DNA from: CAZGVV01 sp964529155
GTDB lineage: Bacteria > Pseudomonadota > Alphaproteobacteria > Rickettsiales > SXRF01
Reading direction: 5' to 3'
NCBI GenBank assembly: GCA_964529155.1
Contig: CAZGVV010000016.1
Coordinates: 1-32,514, forward strand
Length of the DNA: 32,514 nucleotides
Numbering within the stretch: the first letter of the stretch is position 1; the number at the start of each line of letters is the position of its first letter. Made by a program: the position numbers and the translations under genes. The notes under the pieces were generated by a model. That model made no database searches and had not been told where the DNA came from. It saw only the letters and a program-made list of their open reading frames with translations. This document shows, piece by piece, positions 20,548 through 28,283 of the stretch.

Positions 20548-20766
20548 TTATGTGGCGAGGTTGGTGTATAAGGTGTCAAACTCTTGAACACTGGAAGCAA
20601 GGGCTTCCATTACGTGCCGACGTGGTTTATCGCTACGTTTTTTTTCAAAATCGCGAAGAGCTTCATCCAGCACGGACTGTAGCTGACGGCCTTCTTGCGC
20701 GGCGATGGTTTTGACAGCCGCTAATACCTCTAAATCTATTTGAGAGGAGAATTTTGTTGGGTGCAT
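20548..20766 (-). CDS. Ribbon-helix-helix antitoxin paired with Doc
   Basis: This 72-residue protein begins MHPTKFSSQIDLEVLAAVKTIAAQEGRQ, fitting a ribbon-helix-helix DNA-binding fold (strand at 4-10, helices at about 12-26 and 30-45). A charged tail follows (RSDKPRRHVMEALASSVQEFD). It sits directly upstream of the Doc-like gene with no gap. P1 Doc is paired with Phd instead, but RHH/Doc pairs are known. A TTGACA/CATATT promoter ends six bases before the ATG and there is no Shine-Dalgarno, so the transcript is probably leaderless and autoregulated. Confidence 0.85.
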   Translation of the reverse strand: MHPTKFSSQIDLEVLAAVKTIAAQEGRQLQSVLDEALRDFEKKRSDKPRRHVMEALASSVQEFDTLYTNLAT

Positions 20767-20772
20767 AGTGTA

Positions 20773-20800
20773 AATATGTCTTAATAGTAATTTTTGTCAA
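20773..20800 (-). promoter_or_regulatory. Promoter of the RHH/Doc operon
   Basis: On the minus strand a perfect TTGACA (20800-20795), a 16-base AT-rich spacer and CATATT (20778-20773) are seen. The predicted +1 coincides with the first base of the antitoxin ATG at 20766. The -35 lies seven bases after the miaA stop. Confidence 0.65.
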
Positions 20801-20806
20801 GATGGT

Positions 20807-21664
20807 TCAAGATGCTGGCATTTGATGCCGAAACCACGTCATTTGCCGTTTTGCATAATTCCGCGTGGCTTGCTGGGCGCGGGTGAGTGCCTCGTTGAGG
20901 GGAATTTCTCCGCGCAAATAGGCTCCGAATTCCGGTACGCCGATAATGCGCAGGGCCGGAGCATCCGAAGGGAGGGGCAGCGCCAGTAAATCCCGCACTT
21001 CGTCAAGCGCACCCATGGTGATCATGGCTTCCAGGCGCGCATCGCAGCGGGCGTAGAGCGTTTCACGCGGGAGTTCTACCTTGTGAATTTCAAACTGCTC
21101 CGCCGCATAAGGCGGTGTAGCGCCCACTTCCTGCCAGGCCGAAAGGGGGCGTCCTGTGCCAAGCCATACTTCATAGCCGCGCAGCATGCGCTGGGTATCG
21201 CCGGGTTGCAGGCGTGCGGCGAGAACGGGGTCTATTTCTGCTAAACGGCCATGAAAAGCCGGATTACCCATGGCCTCTAAGTCGCTACGGGCCTGGGCGC
21301 GAATCACGGGTGCAACATCCGGCACTTCAACAATGCCTTGCATCAGCGCCCGCAAATATAAGCCCGTGCCGCCGGTCACCACGGGAATACGGCCCTGAGC
21401 CAAAGCCCAGTCAATCTCCATGCGTGCTAAGCGCAGCCATATGCCGGCGGAACAGGCTTCATGGGCCGACAATGCACCGTAGAGCTTGTGCGCTACTTGC
21501 GCTTCTTCTTCCATGCTGGGACGAGCAGTTAGTATCCTGAGTTCTCTATACATTTGCTGGCTGTCGGCGTTGATGATGACACCGCCCCGTTCTTGGGCTA
21601 TACGAAGCGCCAACGCAGATTTACCGCTGGCCGTTGCGCCGGCAACTATAAGGATGGGGAGCAT
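20807..21664 (-). CDS. miaA: tRNA dimethylallyltransferase MiaA
   Basis: MiaA transfers a dimethylallyl group to A37 of tRNAs reading UNN codons. The P-loop GATASGKS is at 9-16. Next come INADSQQMYRELRILTARPS, PVVTGGTGLYLRAL and RMLRGYEVWLGTGRPLS, and near the end QQATRNYAKRQMTWFR. At 285 residues it is slightly shorter than the E. coli protein (316), mostly at the C-terminus. GVPEFGAYLRGE stands where many homologues have IGYRE, a mild divergence. Its ATG at 21664 overlaps head-to-head with the serB ATG in the tetramer CATG. Confidence 0.95.
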   Translation of the reverse strand: MLPILIVAGATASGKSALALRIAQERGGVIINADSQQMYRELRILTARPSMEEEAQVAHKLYGALSAHEACSAGIWLRLARMEIDWALAQGRIPVVTGGTGLYLRALMQGIVEVPDVAPVIRAQARSDLEAMGNPAFHGRLAEIDPVLAARLQPGDTQRMLRGYEVWLGTGRPLSAWQEVGATPPYAAEQFEIHKVELPRETLYARCDARLEAMITMGALDEVRDLLALPLPSDAPALRIIGVPEFGAYLRGEIPLNEALTRAQQATRNYAKRQMTWFRHQMPAS

Positions 21665-22529
21665 GTATAATTACATAATTACGTTAATGACCGAACCAGA
21701 GCATAGCCTGAGTATCGAAGAAGTGGAAGCACTGGCGAACGCGCTGGGCGCAACTGAGGTGGAATGGACTGTTCCACCTCTTGCATGTGATCTGTCGTTA
21801 ACGTGTGCGGTTGTGCTGCCCTACATGCCCGCCGACCTTCACCTGCCGCCTTTTATTGATATAGTATTGCAGCCTTTAGCGCATCGTCGAAAAAAACTAC
21901 TTATCGCCGATATGGAATCTACCATTATTCGCAACGAATTTCTGGATGAGCTCGCTGAATTTGTTGGAAAAAAAGCGGAAGTATCAGCCATAACCGCGCG
22001 TGCGATGAATGGCGAGCTGGATTTTGAAGCGGCCTTAAATGCGCGCGTGGCGCTACTGGCTGGTTTACCGGAATCTGTGCTGGATGAAGTTTGGACACGG
22101 GTGGAGTACATGCCTGGTGCGCATGCGCTGCTGGCGGGGATGCGTGCAGAAGGGGCATATACGATGCTGGTCTCCGGTGGTTTTGATGTATTTGCGGCGC
22201 GTGTTGCGGCAGCGTTGGGATTCGACGAATATCGCGCCAATCGGTTGGAAATCATAAATGGAACATTAACCGGTCGTGTCATTCCGCCTGTGTTAGGTAA
22301 GGAAGCAAAGGAAGCTGCCTTGCGCGAAACCTGCGCAGCGCGCGGCATTTTATTAGAAGAAACGCTTGCGGTAGGAGATGGCGCTAATGATGTGCCGATG
22401 CTTGTGTCAGCAGGTCTTGGAGTTGCTTATCACGCGAAGCCCATGGTACGAGAAGCGGCTCATCACCGCATCAATCATTGCGATTTACGTGCGTTATTGT
22501 GGATGCAGGGCATAAAAACCACTGCTTAG
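21663..22529 (+). CDS. serB: Phosphoserine phosphatase
   Basis: SerB dephosphorylates phosphoserine, the last step of serine synthesis, feeding glyA. The HAD motifs are DMEST at 83-87 (nucleophile Asp83, with Glu in the usual second Asp place), SGGFDVFAARVA (motif II), and the lysine in GKEAKEAALRE followed by VGDGANDVPML (motifs III and IV). I chose the ATG at 21663 (MYNYIITLMTEPEHSLS), which gives 288 residues with the short N-terminal domain; GGGGAG lies just upstream. A further ATG at 21687 is possible. The longer open frame to 21486 only overlaps miaA and is rejected. Confidence 0.93.
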   Translation: MYNYIITLMTEPEHSLSIEEVEALANALGATEVEWTVPPLACDLSLTCAVVLPYMPADLHLPPFIDIVLQPLAHRRKKLLIADMESTIIRNEFLDELAEFVGKKAEVSAITARAMNGELDFEAALNARVALLAGLPESVLDEVWTRVEYMPGAHALLAGMRAEGAYTMLVSGGFDVFAARVAAALGFDEYRANRLEIINGTLTGRVIPPVLGKEAKEAALRETCAARGILLEETLAVGDGANDVPMLVSAGLGVAYHAKPMVREAAHHRINHCDLRALLWMQGIKTTA

Positions 22530-22537
22530 TGGTGCCC

Positions 22538-22591
22538 TAGTGCCTAGCAAGTAAACATCTGCAGGCACAAGGAATAAAAAACCAGGCACTA
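22538..22591. repeat. Inverted repeat between convergent serB and degP
   Basis: TAGTGCCT (22538-22545) and AGGCACTA (22584-22591) are perfect complements 38 bases apart. A second AGGCAC at 22563-22568 could compete. It lies between two gene ends and may terminate transcription both ways, although no T-run follows. Confidence 0.4.
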
Positions 22592-22599
22592 TGCTGTGT

Positions 22600-24093
22600 T
22601 TACGGCTTCTTTTCTTCCACTGGCAGCGTAATAAACGCTGTATCTTTTCCATGCATCACTTTGAGAAGCACAAATTTACGGCTGGCTTTTTTCGCCGCCG
22701 CCACTTGTGCTTTCACATCATCCGGTGATGTGGCAGCCTCGCCGTTTACTTCCGTGATGACGTCGCCTTCCTGCACTTCACGGTGTGCGGCTTCTGACCC
22801 GTGTGTTACGCCGACCACCAATGCGCCACGCGTGTTATCCGCCACATTGTATTGGTCGCGCAGCTGCGGCGTCAATGCGGCGAGGTTCATGCCAAGCAAT
22901 GCTTGTGAGGAGATGTTACCTTTGGGTTTTTGCGGTTTTTCGCCGTTGCCTTCATCATCACCGGAATCCTGCTCGTCCATTTCTTTGAGCGTGGCTTTAA
23001 GGGTGCGCTGTGCGCCTTTGCGCCAGACGATGATGTCTACGGTTTTACCGATTTTCGTTTCGGCTACAACGCGCGGAAGGAAACGCATTTCACTGATGTC
23101 TTTGCCGTCAAATTTCAAAATGACATCACCGGATTTCATGCCTGCGGCTTCGGCTGGGCTGCCTTTGCTGGCTTCCAGCACCAGTGCCCCTTGCGTTTTA
23201 GGAAGGCCCAGGCTTTCAGCCGTTTCATCCGATACTTCTTCGATCTTTACGCCAAGCCATGCGCGGTGCACTCGGCCGAATTGTTTGAGCTGATCCACAA
23301 TTGGTTTTGCCATGTTGGTAGGAATAGCAAAGCCAATGCCAATATTGCCGCCTGACGGTGAGAAAATCGCCGTGGTGATGCCGATTACTTCGCCCGTTTC
23401 ATTAAACAAAGGGCCGCCGGAATTGCCGCGATTGATCGGCGCATCGGTTTGCAGGAAGGCGTCAAACGGTCCTGCGTTGATGCTGCGTTCGCGTGCGGAG
23501 ATAATGCCGTGGGTGACGGAGCCGCCAAGGCCGTATGGATTGCCAATGGCAATTACCCAATCCCCGACACGCATTTTGTCGGAATCTCCAAGCGGCACGC
23601 ATGGCAGGGGTTTGGTGCTGTCAATTTTGAGCAGGGCAAGGTCGGCTTTTTTGTCGCGGCCGATGATTTTGGCTTTGAATTTGGTGTTGTCATGCAGCGT
23701 GGCGGTGATGGCTTCCGCGCCGTCAATCACGTGAAAATTGGTGATGATAAAGCCAGAACCGTCAATGATAAAACCGGAGCCGAGCGAGGTAACTTCGCGC
23801 TCCTGGCCAGCTTCTTCACCGTCTTGACCGAAACGTTTTAAGAAATCGCGGAACGGCGCCATTTTCGGATCATCCTGCATTTGGTCGAGTGGCATGCCAA
23901 ACATTTGCACGCCGCCGCTTTTTACTTTCTGTGTCGTGGAAATATTCACCACCGCCGGCGAAAGCTTATCCACCAAATCGGCAAAGCTGCGCGGCAGGCC
24001 CGCGATGGCGCTGGAAGGTGCTTCCACCGGCGCGGCATAGGCGAGGGGGCAGAGGAACAGAACGCATAATAGGGTGAGAATACGGTGCATCAT
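22600..24093 (-). CDS. degP: Periplasmic serine protease DegP/Do type
   Basis: This is a periplasmic protease/chaperone of misfolded envelope proteins. A signal peptide (residues 1-20, MMHRILTLLCVLFLCPLAYA, cleavage after AYA) is followed by a trypsin-like domain. Its triad is His121 (TNFHVIDG), Asp151 (KADLALLK) and Ser225 (NRGNSGGPLF). Two PDZ domains follow, about 270-365 and 405-490, separated by an acidic linker (EQDSGDDEGNGEKPQKPKG). The 497-residue length matches Do/MucD proteins. A second ATG follows at codon 2. It lies 99 bases after hflC, an alphaproteobacterial arrangement linking membrane and periplasmic quality control. Confidence 0.96.
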   Translation of the reverse strand: MMHRILTLLCVLFLCPLAYAAPVEAPSSAIAGLPRSFADLVDKLSPAVVNISTTQKVKSGGVQMFGMPLDQMQDDPKMAPFRDFLKRFGQDGEEAGQEREVTSLGSGFIIDGSGFIITNFHVIDGAEAITATLHDNTKFKAKIIGRDKKADLALLKIDSTKPLPCVPLGDSDKMRVGDWVIAIGNPYGLGGSVTHGIISARERSINAGPFDAFLQTDAPINRGNSGGPLFNETGEVIGITTAIFSPSGGNIGIGFAIPTNMAKPIVDQLKQFGRVHRAWLGVKIEEVSDETAESLGLPKTQGALVLEASKGSPAEAAGMKSGDVILKFDGKDISEMRFLPRVVAETKIGKTVDIIVWRKGAQRTLKATLKEMDEQDSGDDEGNGEKPQKPKGNISSQALLGMNLAALTPQLRDQYNVADNTRGALVVGVTHGSEAAHREVQEGDVITEVNGEAATSPDDVKAQVAAAKKASRKFVLLKVMHGKDTAFITLPVEEKKP

Positions 24094-24192
24094 GGATAAG
24101 CCGAATGGTAATGGATAATGGAAAAAGAGTATGCGCAGTGCATATAAAAAATCCAGTGTAATTATGCTGCGCCAAAAGACATCAGCATTACA

Positions 24193-25092
24193 TTATTTGC
24201 TAGCTTCGCCCGCGCCGCGTTCCATTAATTTCAAAAAACCGCTGTCGGGTGAGAGGACCATGGTGGTGTCGTCGCGGCTGATCGATTTGCGGTAGGCGGC
24301 AAGTGTGCGATAAAATTGATAAAATTCAGGATCTTGTCCTGTGGCATCAGCAAAGATGCGGATGGCTTCGCCTTCGCCCTGTCCGCGCAGAATGTCGGCT
24401 TTCTGTTTAGCGTCAGCGATCAGAATCGTGCGCTCTTTTTCGGCTTGGGAGCGAATTTTTTGTGCATCTTCGGCGCCGCTTGCACGGAATTCTTTGGCTT
24501 CGCGCTCGCGCTCAGTTTGCATGCGGCGGTAAATACCCTCAGAGTTGGCTTCCGGTAGATCGGCGCGCATGATGCGCACATCCGCTACTTCAATACCGAA
24601 ACCTTGCAGATTGCCGTTGTTGCCATGCGATTGCGTATTCACCAGATCACGAATCTGCGCCATGAGCGCGGCGCGTTTTTCAGAAATAACCGCTGCCAAC
24701 GGAACCCCGCCAATCACCTGGCGGAGGCTGGATTCCAATATGGCGTTGAGGCGGCTTTTCATGGTGCGTTCGTCGGTGACGCTTTGCTTGAATTTGAGTG
24801 GGTCAGTGATGCGGTAACGCACGAAAGCGTCCACGATGAGGCGTTTTTGATCCGCGGCGATCACTTCTTTGGGTTCGGCATAAAAATCAAGCAGTCGCTT
24901 GTCATAAAATTCAATGTTTTGTACGAAAGGAAGCTTGAAATGCAAGCCTGGCTCATGCACCATTTTTACCGGGCGGCCAAATTCCAGAATCAAGGCCTGA
25001 TTCGTTTGTGCCACGGTATAAACGGTGGTGTTAAGCAGGATCAGCGCCATGCCTGCCACTACGCCTGCGAGGATGATGTTGCGTTGTGCCAT
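24193..25092 (-). CDS. hflC: FtsH regulator HflC
   Basis: HflC is the second SPFH/prohibitin subunit of the HflKC complex that cages the FtsH protease in the inner membrane. A single N-terminal membrane helix (about 6-27) precedes the SPFH domain: QTNQALILEFGRPV, PGLHFKLPFVQNIEFYDKRLLDF. A long coiled coil follows (RRMQTEREREAKEFRASGAEDAQKIRSQAE region), ending near GQDPEFYQFYRTLAAYRKS. The ATG shares one base with the hflK stop (TAATG). The length of 299 is normal. Confidence 0.96.
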   Translation of the reverse strand: MAQRNIILAGVVAGMALILLNTTVYTVAQTNQALILEFGRPVKMVHEPGLHFKLPFVQNIEFYDKRLLDFYAEPKEVIAADQKRLIVDAFVRYRITDPLKFKQSVTDERTMKSRLNAILESSLRQVIGGVPLAAVISEKRAALMAQIRDLVNTQSHGNNGNLQGFGIEVADVRIMRADLPEANSEGIYRRMQTEREREAKEFRASGAEDAQKIRSQAEKERTILIADAKQKADILRGQGEGEAIRIFADATGQDPEFYQFYRTLAAYRKSISRDDTTMVLSPDSGFLKLMERGAGEASK

Positions 25093-26210
25093 TATTTCGT
25101 TTCCTTCGGCTCAGCGCGGGTAAGCGCGGGAAGTGGCAAATAGGGAACCGTGCCTTTACTGTCCACGATCACCTTATTCATGCCGTGCAAAATGTCTTCC
25201 ATGGTTTCCAGGTAAAGGCGGCGGCGCGTGACATCTTTGGAGGTTTTATATTCACTATACACCTGGCGAAAACGCTCGGCTTCACCGCGTGCACGTGCTG
25301 TTACTTCCTGGCGATAGCCTTCGGCGTCAAGCACCATTTTTCCGGCCTCGCCACGGGCGCGGGGGATGATGTCATTGCGGTACGCAGCGGCTTGGTTGCG
25401 GGCGGTTTCCAAATCAGCACGAGCAGTTTGCACGTCGCGGAATGCGTCGATTACTTGCGTTGGTGGGTCCGCTTTGAGGAGGTTGACGCTGACTACTTCC
25501 ATTCCGCCTTTGTAGCTTTCAAGAATTTCCTGCATCAGTTCCTTAGTGTCTTGCTCCACCTTGAGCTTGCCTTCTGCAAGGACCGTGGCAATGGAGGTGC
25601 TGCCAATCACTTCGCGCATGGCACTTTCGGCAACGGCTTTTACCGTGGCTTCAGGGTTGCGCACGTTGAATAAATAATCCTGCGCTTTAGCAATTTTCCA
25701 TTGTACTTCGAAATTGATGTCGATGATGTTTTCATCACCCGTCAGCATCAGGCTTTCTTCCGGCAAATCGGTCTGGCCGGATTTGCCGCCGCTACGCATG
25801 CCAATTTCCACGCGATTTACCGCAGTAACCCGTGGGGTTGCCACGGTTTCAATCGGATAGGGCATGTGGTAGCTCATGCCTGGTGGTGTTGAGCGTACAT
25901 ATTTGCCGAAGCGTGTTACCACACCTTCTTCGTCGGCGCGTACCAGGTAAATGCCGGACAGTAACCATAATACGACGAATATACCGGCAATGATGCCGAT
26001 CATGCGGCCATTGTTGTTCCCGCCGAATAAATGATTGAGTTTGTCCTGTATGCCGCGCAGCCATGCATCAAGGTCAAAATCAGAAGAATTGGGAGATTTC
26101 CCCGGCGGGCGTTTGTCGCCGCCACCGCCATTGCCGCCTCCATGGGGGCGGCCAGCCGGTGGCTTGCCCCAGGGGCCTTGTTGCTGTCCGTCTTTTCCAC
26201 TCCAGGGCAT
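25092..26210 (-). CDS. hflK: FtsH regulator HflK
   Basis: HflK is the partner of HflC around FtsH. The first 40 residues are the typical Gly/Pro-rich cytoplasmic stretch (GKPPAGRPHGGGNGGGG). One membrane helix at about 70-90 (MIGIIAGIFVVLWLLSGIYLV) and an SPFH domain (ADEEGVVTRFGKYVRSTPPG) follow. The coiled-coil region contains ARADLETARNQAAAYRNDIIPRARGEA. At 372 residues it is normal. It begins the hflK-hflC-degP run and diverges from mrp across 63 bases. Confidence 0.96.
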   Translation of the reverse strand: MPWSGKDGQQQGPWGKPPAGRPHGGGNGGGGDKRPPGKSPNSSDFDLDAWLRGIQDKLNHLFGGNNNGRMIGIIAGIFVVLWLLSGIYLVRADEEGVVTRFGKYVRSTPPGMSYHMPYPIETVATPRVTAVNRVEIGMRSGGKSGQTDLPEESLMLTGDENIIDINFEVQWKIAKAQDYLFNVRNPEATVKAVAESAMREVIGSTSIATVLAEGKLKVEQDTKELMQEILESYKGGMEVVSVNLLKADPPTQVIDAFRDVQTARADLETARNQAAAYRNDIIPRARGEAGKMVLDAEGYRQEVTARARGEAERFRQVYSEYKTSKDVTRRRLYLETMEDILHGMNKVIVDSKGTVPYLPLPALTRAEPKETK

Positions 26211-26241
26211 GGGCCTATCTTCTCGCTTTTTTCATCCTACA

Positions 26242-26270
26242 TATATATAACTTCCTGCAAAGGGTTGCAA
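26242..26270 (-). promoter_or_regulatory. Promoter of hflK
   Basis: On the minus strand TTGCAA (26270-26265), 17 bases and TATATA (26247-26242) are seen, 32 bases upstream of the hflK ATG. The same AT-rich core also reads TATAAC toward mrp, but without a clear -35. Confidence 0.5.
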
Positions 26271-26273
26271 GCT

Positions 26274-27023
26274 ATGACAGAGCCATTACGCAAAGCAGTG
26301 TGGAATTTTACGCCAGTGGAGGGTGTGAAACGTATTGTTGCGATCGGTGCCGGAAAAGGTGGCGTCGGAAAATCTACCGTGACCATTGGCTTGGCGCATG
26401 CGTTGAGTGCGCTGGGGCTGCGTGTTGGTGTGCTGGATGCCGATATTTACGGGCCGTCCATGCCCCGCATGTTAGGGTTGACTACGTGCGGGCAGCCTGC
26501 ATTGGCGGAAGGGAAAATGGTGCCGTTCGTTTCGCGTGGCATTGCGTGTATGTCGATTCATTTCATCACTGGCGACACGGCCGCTGTGTTGCGCGGGCCG
26601 ATGATTACCAAAGCATTGCATCAATTACTGCGCTCCAGCAAATGGGATGCGATTGATGTGTTGCTGGTGGATTTGCCGCCAGGCACGGGAGATGTGCAGC
26701 TAAGCCTTGCCCAAGCCGCGCCACTGGATGGCGCAATCATCGTCACCACCCCGCAAGCCGTGGCGGTAGACGACGCGCGCAAGGCGCTTTCGATGTTTCA
26801 AAAAGTGAATGTGAAAGTGCTTGGCGTGGTGGAGAATATGAGCGGCAGTGTATTTGGCGCAGGTGGCGGTGCGAAATTGGCGCAGGAAGCGAGTGCGCCA
26901 CTGCTGGCCACGCTGGCATTGGATGCACAATTGTGTGCCGCGCTGGATGCCGGAGAAGCCCCGCCCGCAGCAGCGCAGTGGGATGTGTTGGCGCGCAGTG
27001 TGGTGCAGGGGATTAAGCTGTAG
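26274..27023 (+). CDS. mrp: Mrp/ApbC-like P-loop ATPase, short form lacking CPxC
   Basis: Mrp/ApbC ATPases act as iron-sulfur cluster carriers. Residues 20-35 (RIVAIGAGKGGVGKST) hold the deviant Walker A. VLDADIYGPSMPRMLGL, LLVDLPPGTGDVQLSL and VVENMS are diagnostic. I chose the ATG at 26274 (MTEPLRKAVW), with AAAGGG upstream. At 250 residues, two parts of the usual protein are missing: the N-terminal MIP18-like domain, and the CPxC cysteine pair after ENMS (here SGSVFGAGGG). Without these cysteines, cluster binding as in known Mrp proteins is doubtful. It diverges from hflK and precedes higBA. Confidence 0.9.
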   Translation: MTEPLRKAVWNFTPVEGVKRIVAIGAGKGGVGKSTVTIGLAHALSALGLRVGVLDADIYGPSMPRMLGLTTCGQPALAEGKMVPFVSRGIACMSIHFITGDTAAVLRGPMITKALHQLLRSSKWDAIDVLLVDLPPGTGDVQLSLAQAAPLDGAIIVTTPQAVAVDDARKALSMFQKVNVKVLGVVENMSGSVFGAGGGAKLAQEASAPLLATLALDAQLCAALDAGEAPPAAAQWDVLARSVVQGIKL

Positions 27024-27038
27024 CCATATAAATTATTC

Positions 27039-27067
27039 TTGCTCCCAAGGCGGGAGCATGGTATGTT
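27039..27067 (+). promoter_or_regulatory. Promoter and operator of higBA
   Basis: TTGCTC (27039-27044) and TATGTT (27062-27067) have 17 bases between them. Across the -35 and spacer lies a perfect inverted repeat, TGCTCCC-AAGGC-GGGAGCA (27040-27058), a likely HigA operator. The -10 ends seven bases before the higB ATG, implying a leaderless start. Confidence 0.65.
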
Positions 27068-27074
27068 ATGATTT

Positions 27075-27374
27075 ATGCGGATTATTTCCCGGAAAACTTT
27101 ACGCGATTTTTGGCAAAAGCCAGCTTATAAAGACGCCGAAAAGCCCTTAAAAGCTTGGTTTAAAACAGTCGCAGCAGCCGATTGGCCGCATGCGCAAGCC
27201 ATTAAAGAAGTGTTTCGGAGTGCGAGTTTTGTAGGAGATAACCGGGTTGTTTTTAATATTGCGGGAAATAAATATCGTATCATTGTTAAAATTAACTATC
27301 CCTACCGAGTGGTCTATATTCGCTTTGTAGGGACGCATCGGCAATATGATGCCATAGACGCTAAGGAGATGTGA
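27075..27374 (+). CDS. higB: HigB-type mRNA interferase toxin
   Basis: HigB toxins cleave mRNA on the ribosome. The 99 residues follow the HigB family closely: MRIISRKTLRDFWQKPAY, KPLKAWFKTVAAADW, FRSASFVGDNRVVFNIAGNKYRIIVKINYPYRVVYIRFVGTH at about 51-92, and YDAIDAKEM at the end. As is usual for hig modules, the toxin gene comes before the antitoxin. There is no Shine-Dalgarno, and the promoter -10 is immediately upstream. It is AT-richer than mrp. Confidence 0.95.
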   Translation: MRIISRKTLRDFWQKPAYKDAEKPLKAWFKTVAAADWPHAQAIKEVFRSASFVGDNRVVFNIAGNKYRIIVKINYPYRVVYIRFVGTHRQYDAIDAKEM

Positions 27375-27376
27375 GG

Positions 27377-27727
27377 ATGGAAATTGTACCTATAAAAACC
27401 ACACGTGATTATAAGCGCACGCTTAAAGAAATCGATCATTTAATGGACGCCAAGCCCAATACCCCGGAAGGGGACCGGCTTGATGTGTTAGTAACGCTGG
27501 CAGAAGCATGGGAAGAAAAGCACTATCCAATTAATGCATCAGACCCTGTATCTGCCATTCACTTCGTAATGGAGCAGCGAGGTATGTCGCGCCGGGATTT
27601 GGAAATATATATTGGTAGTCGTGCGCGTGTAGCGGAAGTATTAAATGGTCGCCGTCCGCTCACATTGCCCATGATTCGCCGACTTTATGATGGGCTTGGG
27701 ATTCCGGCGGATATATTGATTCAATAA
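27377..27727 (+). CDS. higA: HigA-type antitoxin
   Basis: This 116-residue helix-turn-helix protein neutralises HigB and represses the operon. The C-terminal part is an XRE-type domain: SAIHFVMEQRGMSRRDLEIYIGSRARVAEVLNGRRPLTLPMIRRLYDGLGIP. The N-terminal part, with LAEAWEEKHYPI, is typical of HigA proteins. I prefer the ATG at 27377 (MEIVPIKTT) over an in-frame GTG at 27371, because GGAG lies nine bases before it. It follows the higB stop by two bases. Its stop is one base from the convergent pgsA stop. Confidence 0.93.
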   Translation: MEIVPIKTTRDYKRTLKEIDHLMDAKPNTPEGDRLDVLVTLAEAWEEKHYPINASDPVSAIHFVMEQRGMSRRDLEIYIGSRARVAEVLNGRRPLTLPMIRRLYDGLGIPADILIQ

Positions 27728-27728
27728 G

Positions 27729-28283
27729 TTACTTTCCCGCCAAATGCTTCCATCCGGTCTGCAAATATGCATAGCCCGTTACCAAGGTCAGCCCCGCAGC
27801 GAGCCAGAGCATCCACCAGCCAAGCATAGAGGCGTTGAGCCAGTCGGGGGCCCCGGGGCCGAGGAGGAGGAGGAAGATGGCGGTCATCTGCACGCCGGTT
27901 TTCCATTTGGCCAGGCGTGATACCGGCATGCTCACCCGGATCTCCGCTAAAAATTCGCGCAAGCCCGACACCAGAATTTCACGGCACACAATGGCCACCG
28001 CCGGAATTACCGCCGCACTTCCCGCACCCACCAACAGGACCAATGCGGTGGCGACCAATAGCTTATCAGCAATAGGATCAAGGAAGCGGCCGATGGCGGA
28101 TTGGGCTTGCCACATGCGGGCAAAATAGCCGTCCAGCCAGTCGGTGATGCTGGCCAGCATAAACAACCCGGCGCAGAAAATATATGCGTTGGGGCTGTCG
28201 CGGTCGAACGCCGCCACCAATGCCGGAATCATCAGCATACGGAAGTAGGTCAGGTAGTTAGGCAGGTTCTTACGGAAGCTCAT
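27729..28283 (-). CDS. pgsA: Phosphatidylglycerophosphate synthase
   Basis: PgsA makes phosphatidylglycerol phosphate from CDP-diacylglycerol and glycerol 3-phosphate in the inner membrane. The CDP-alcohol phosphotransferase motif D-x2-DG-x2-AR-x8-G-x3-D-x3-D is complete at 48-73 (DWLDGYFAR then GRFLDPIADK). The protein starts NLPNYLTYFRMLMIP, and several membrane helices follow. The 184 residues are the usual length. It overlaps the cysA stop by ATGA, so this essential lipid gene is coupled to the sulfate transporter operon. It converges on higA with one base between stops. Confidence 0.95.
   Translation of the reverse strand: MSFRKNLPNYLTYFRMLMIPALVAAFDRDSPNAYIFCAGLFMLASITDWLDGYFARMWQAQSAIGRFLDPIADKLLVATALVLLVGAGSAAVIPAVAIVCREILVSGLREFLAEIRVSMPVSRLAKWKTGVQMTAIFLLLLGPGAPDWLNASMLGWWMLWLAAGLTLVTGYAYLQTGWKHLAGK

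Noticed and set aside
21486..21662. Long N-terminal extension of serB
   Set aside because: It is antisense to the miaA P-loop region; SerB homology begins after the ATG at 21663.
26031..26273. Long N-terminal extension of mrp
   Set aside because: It lies antisense to hflK; family homology begins near the ATG at 26274, which has AAAGGG upstream.
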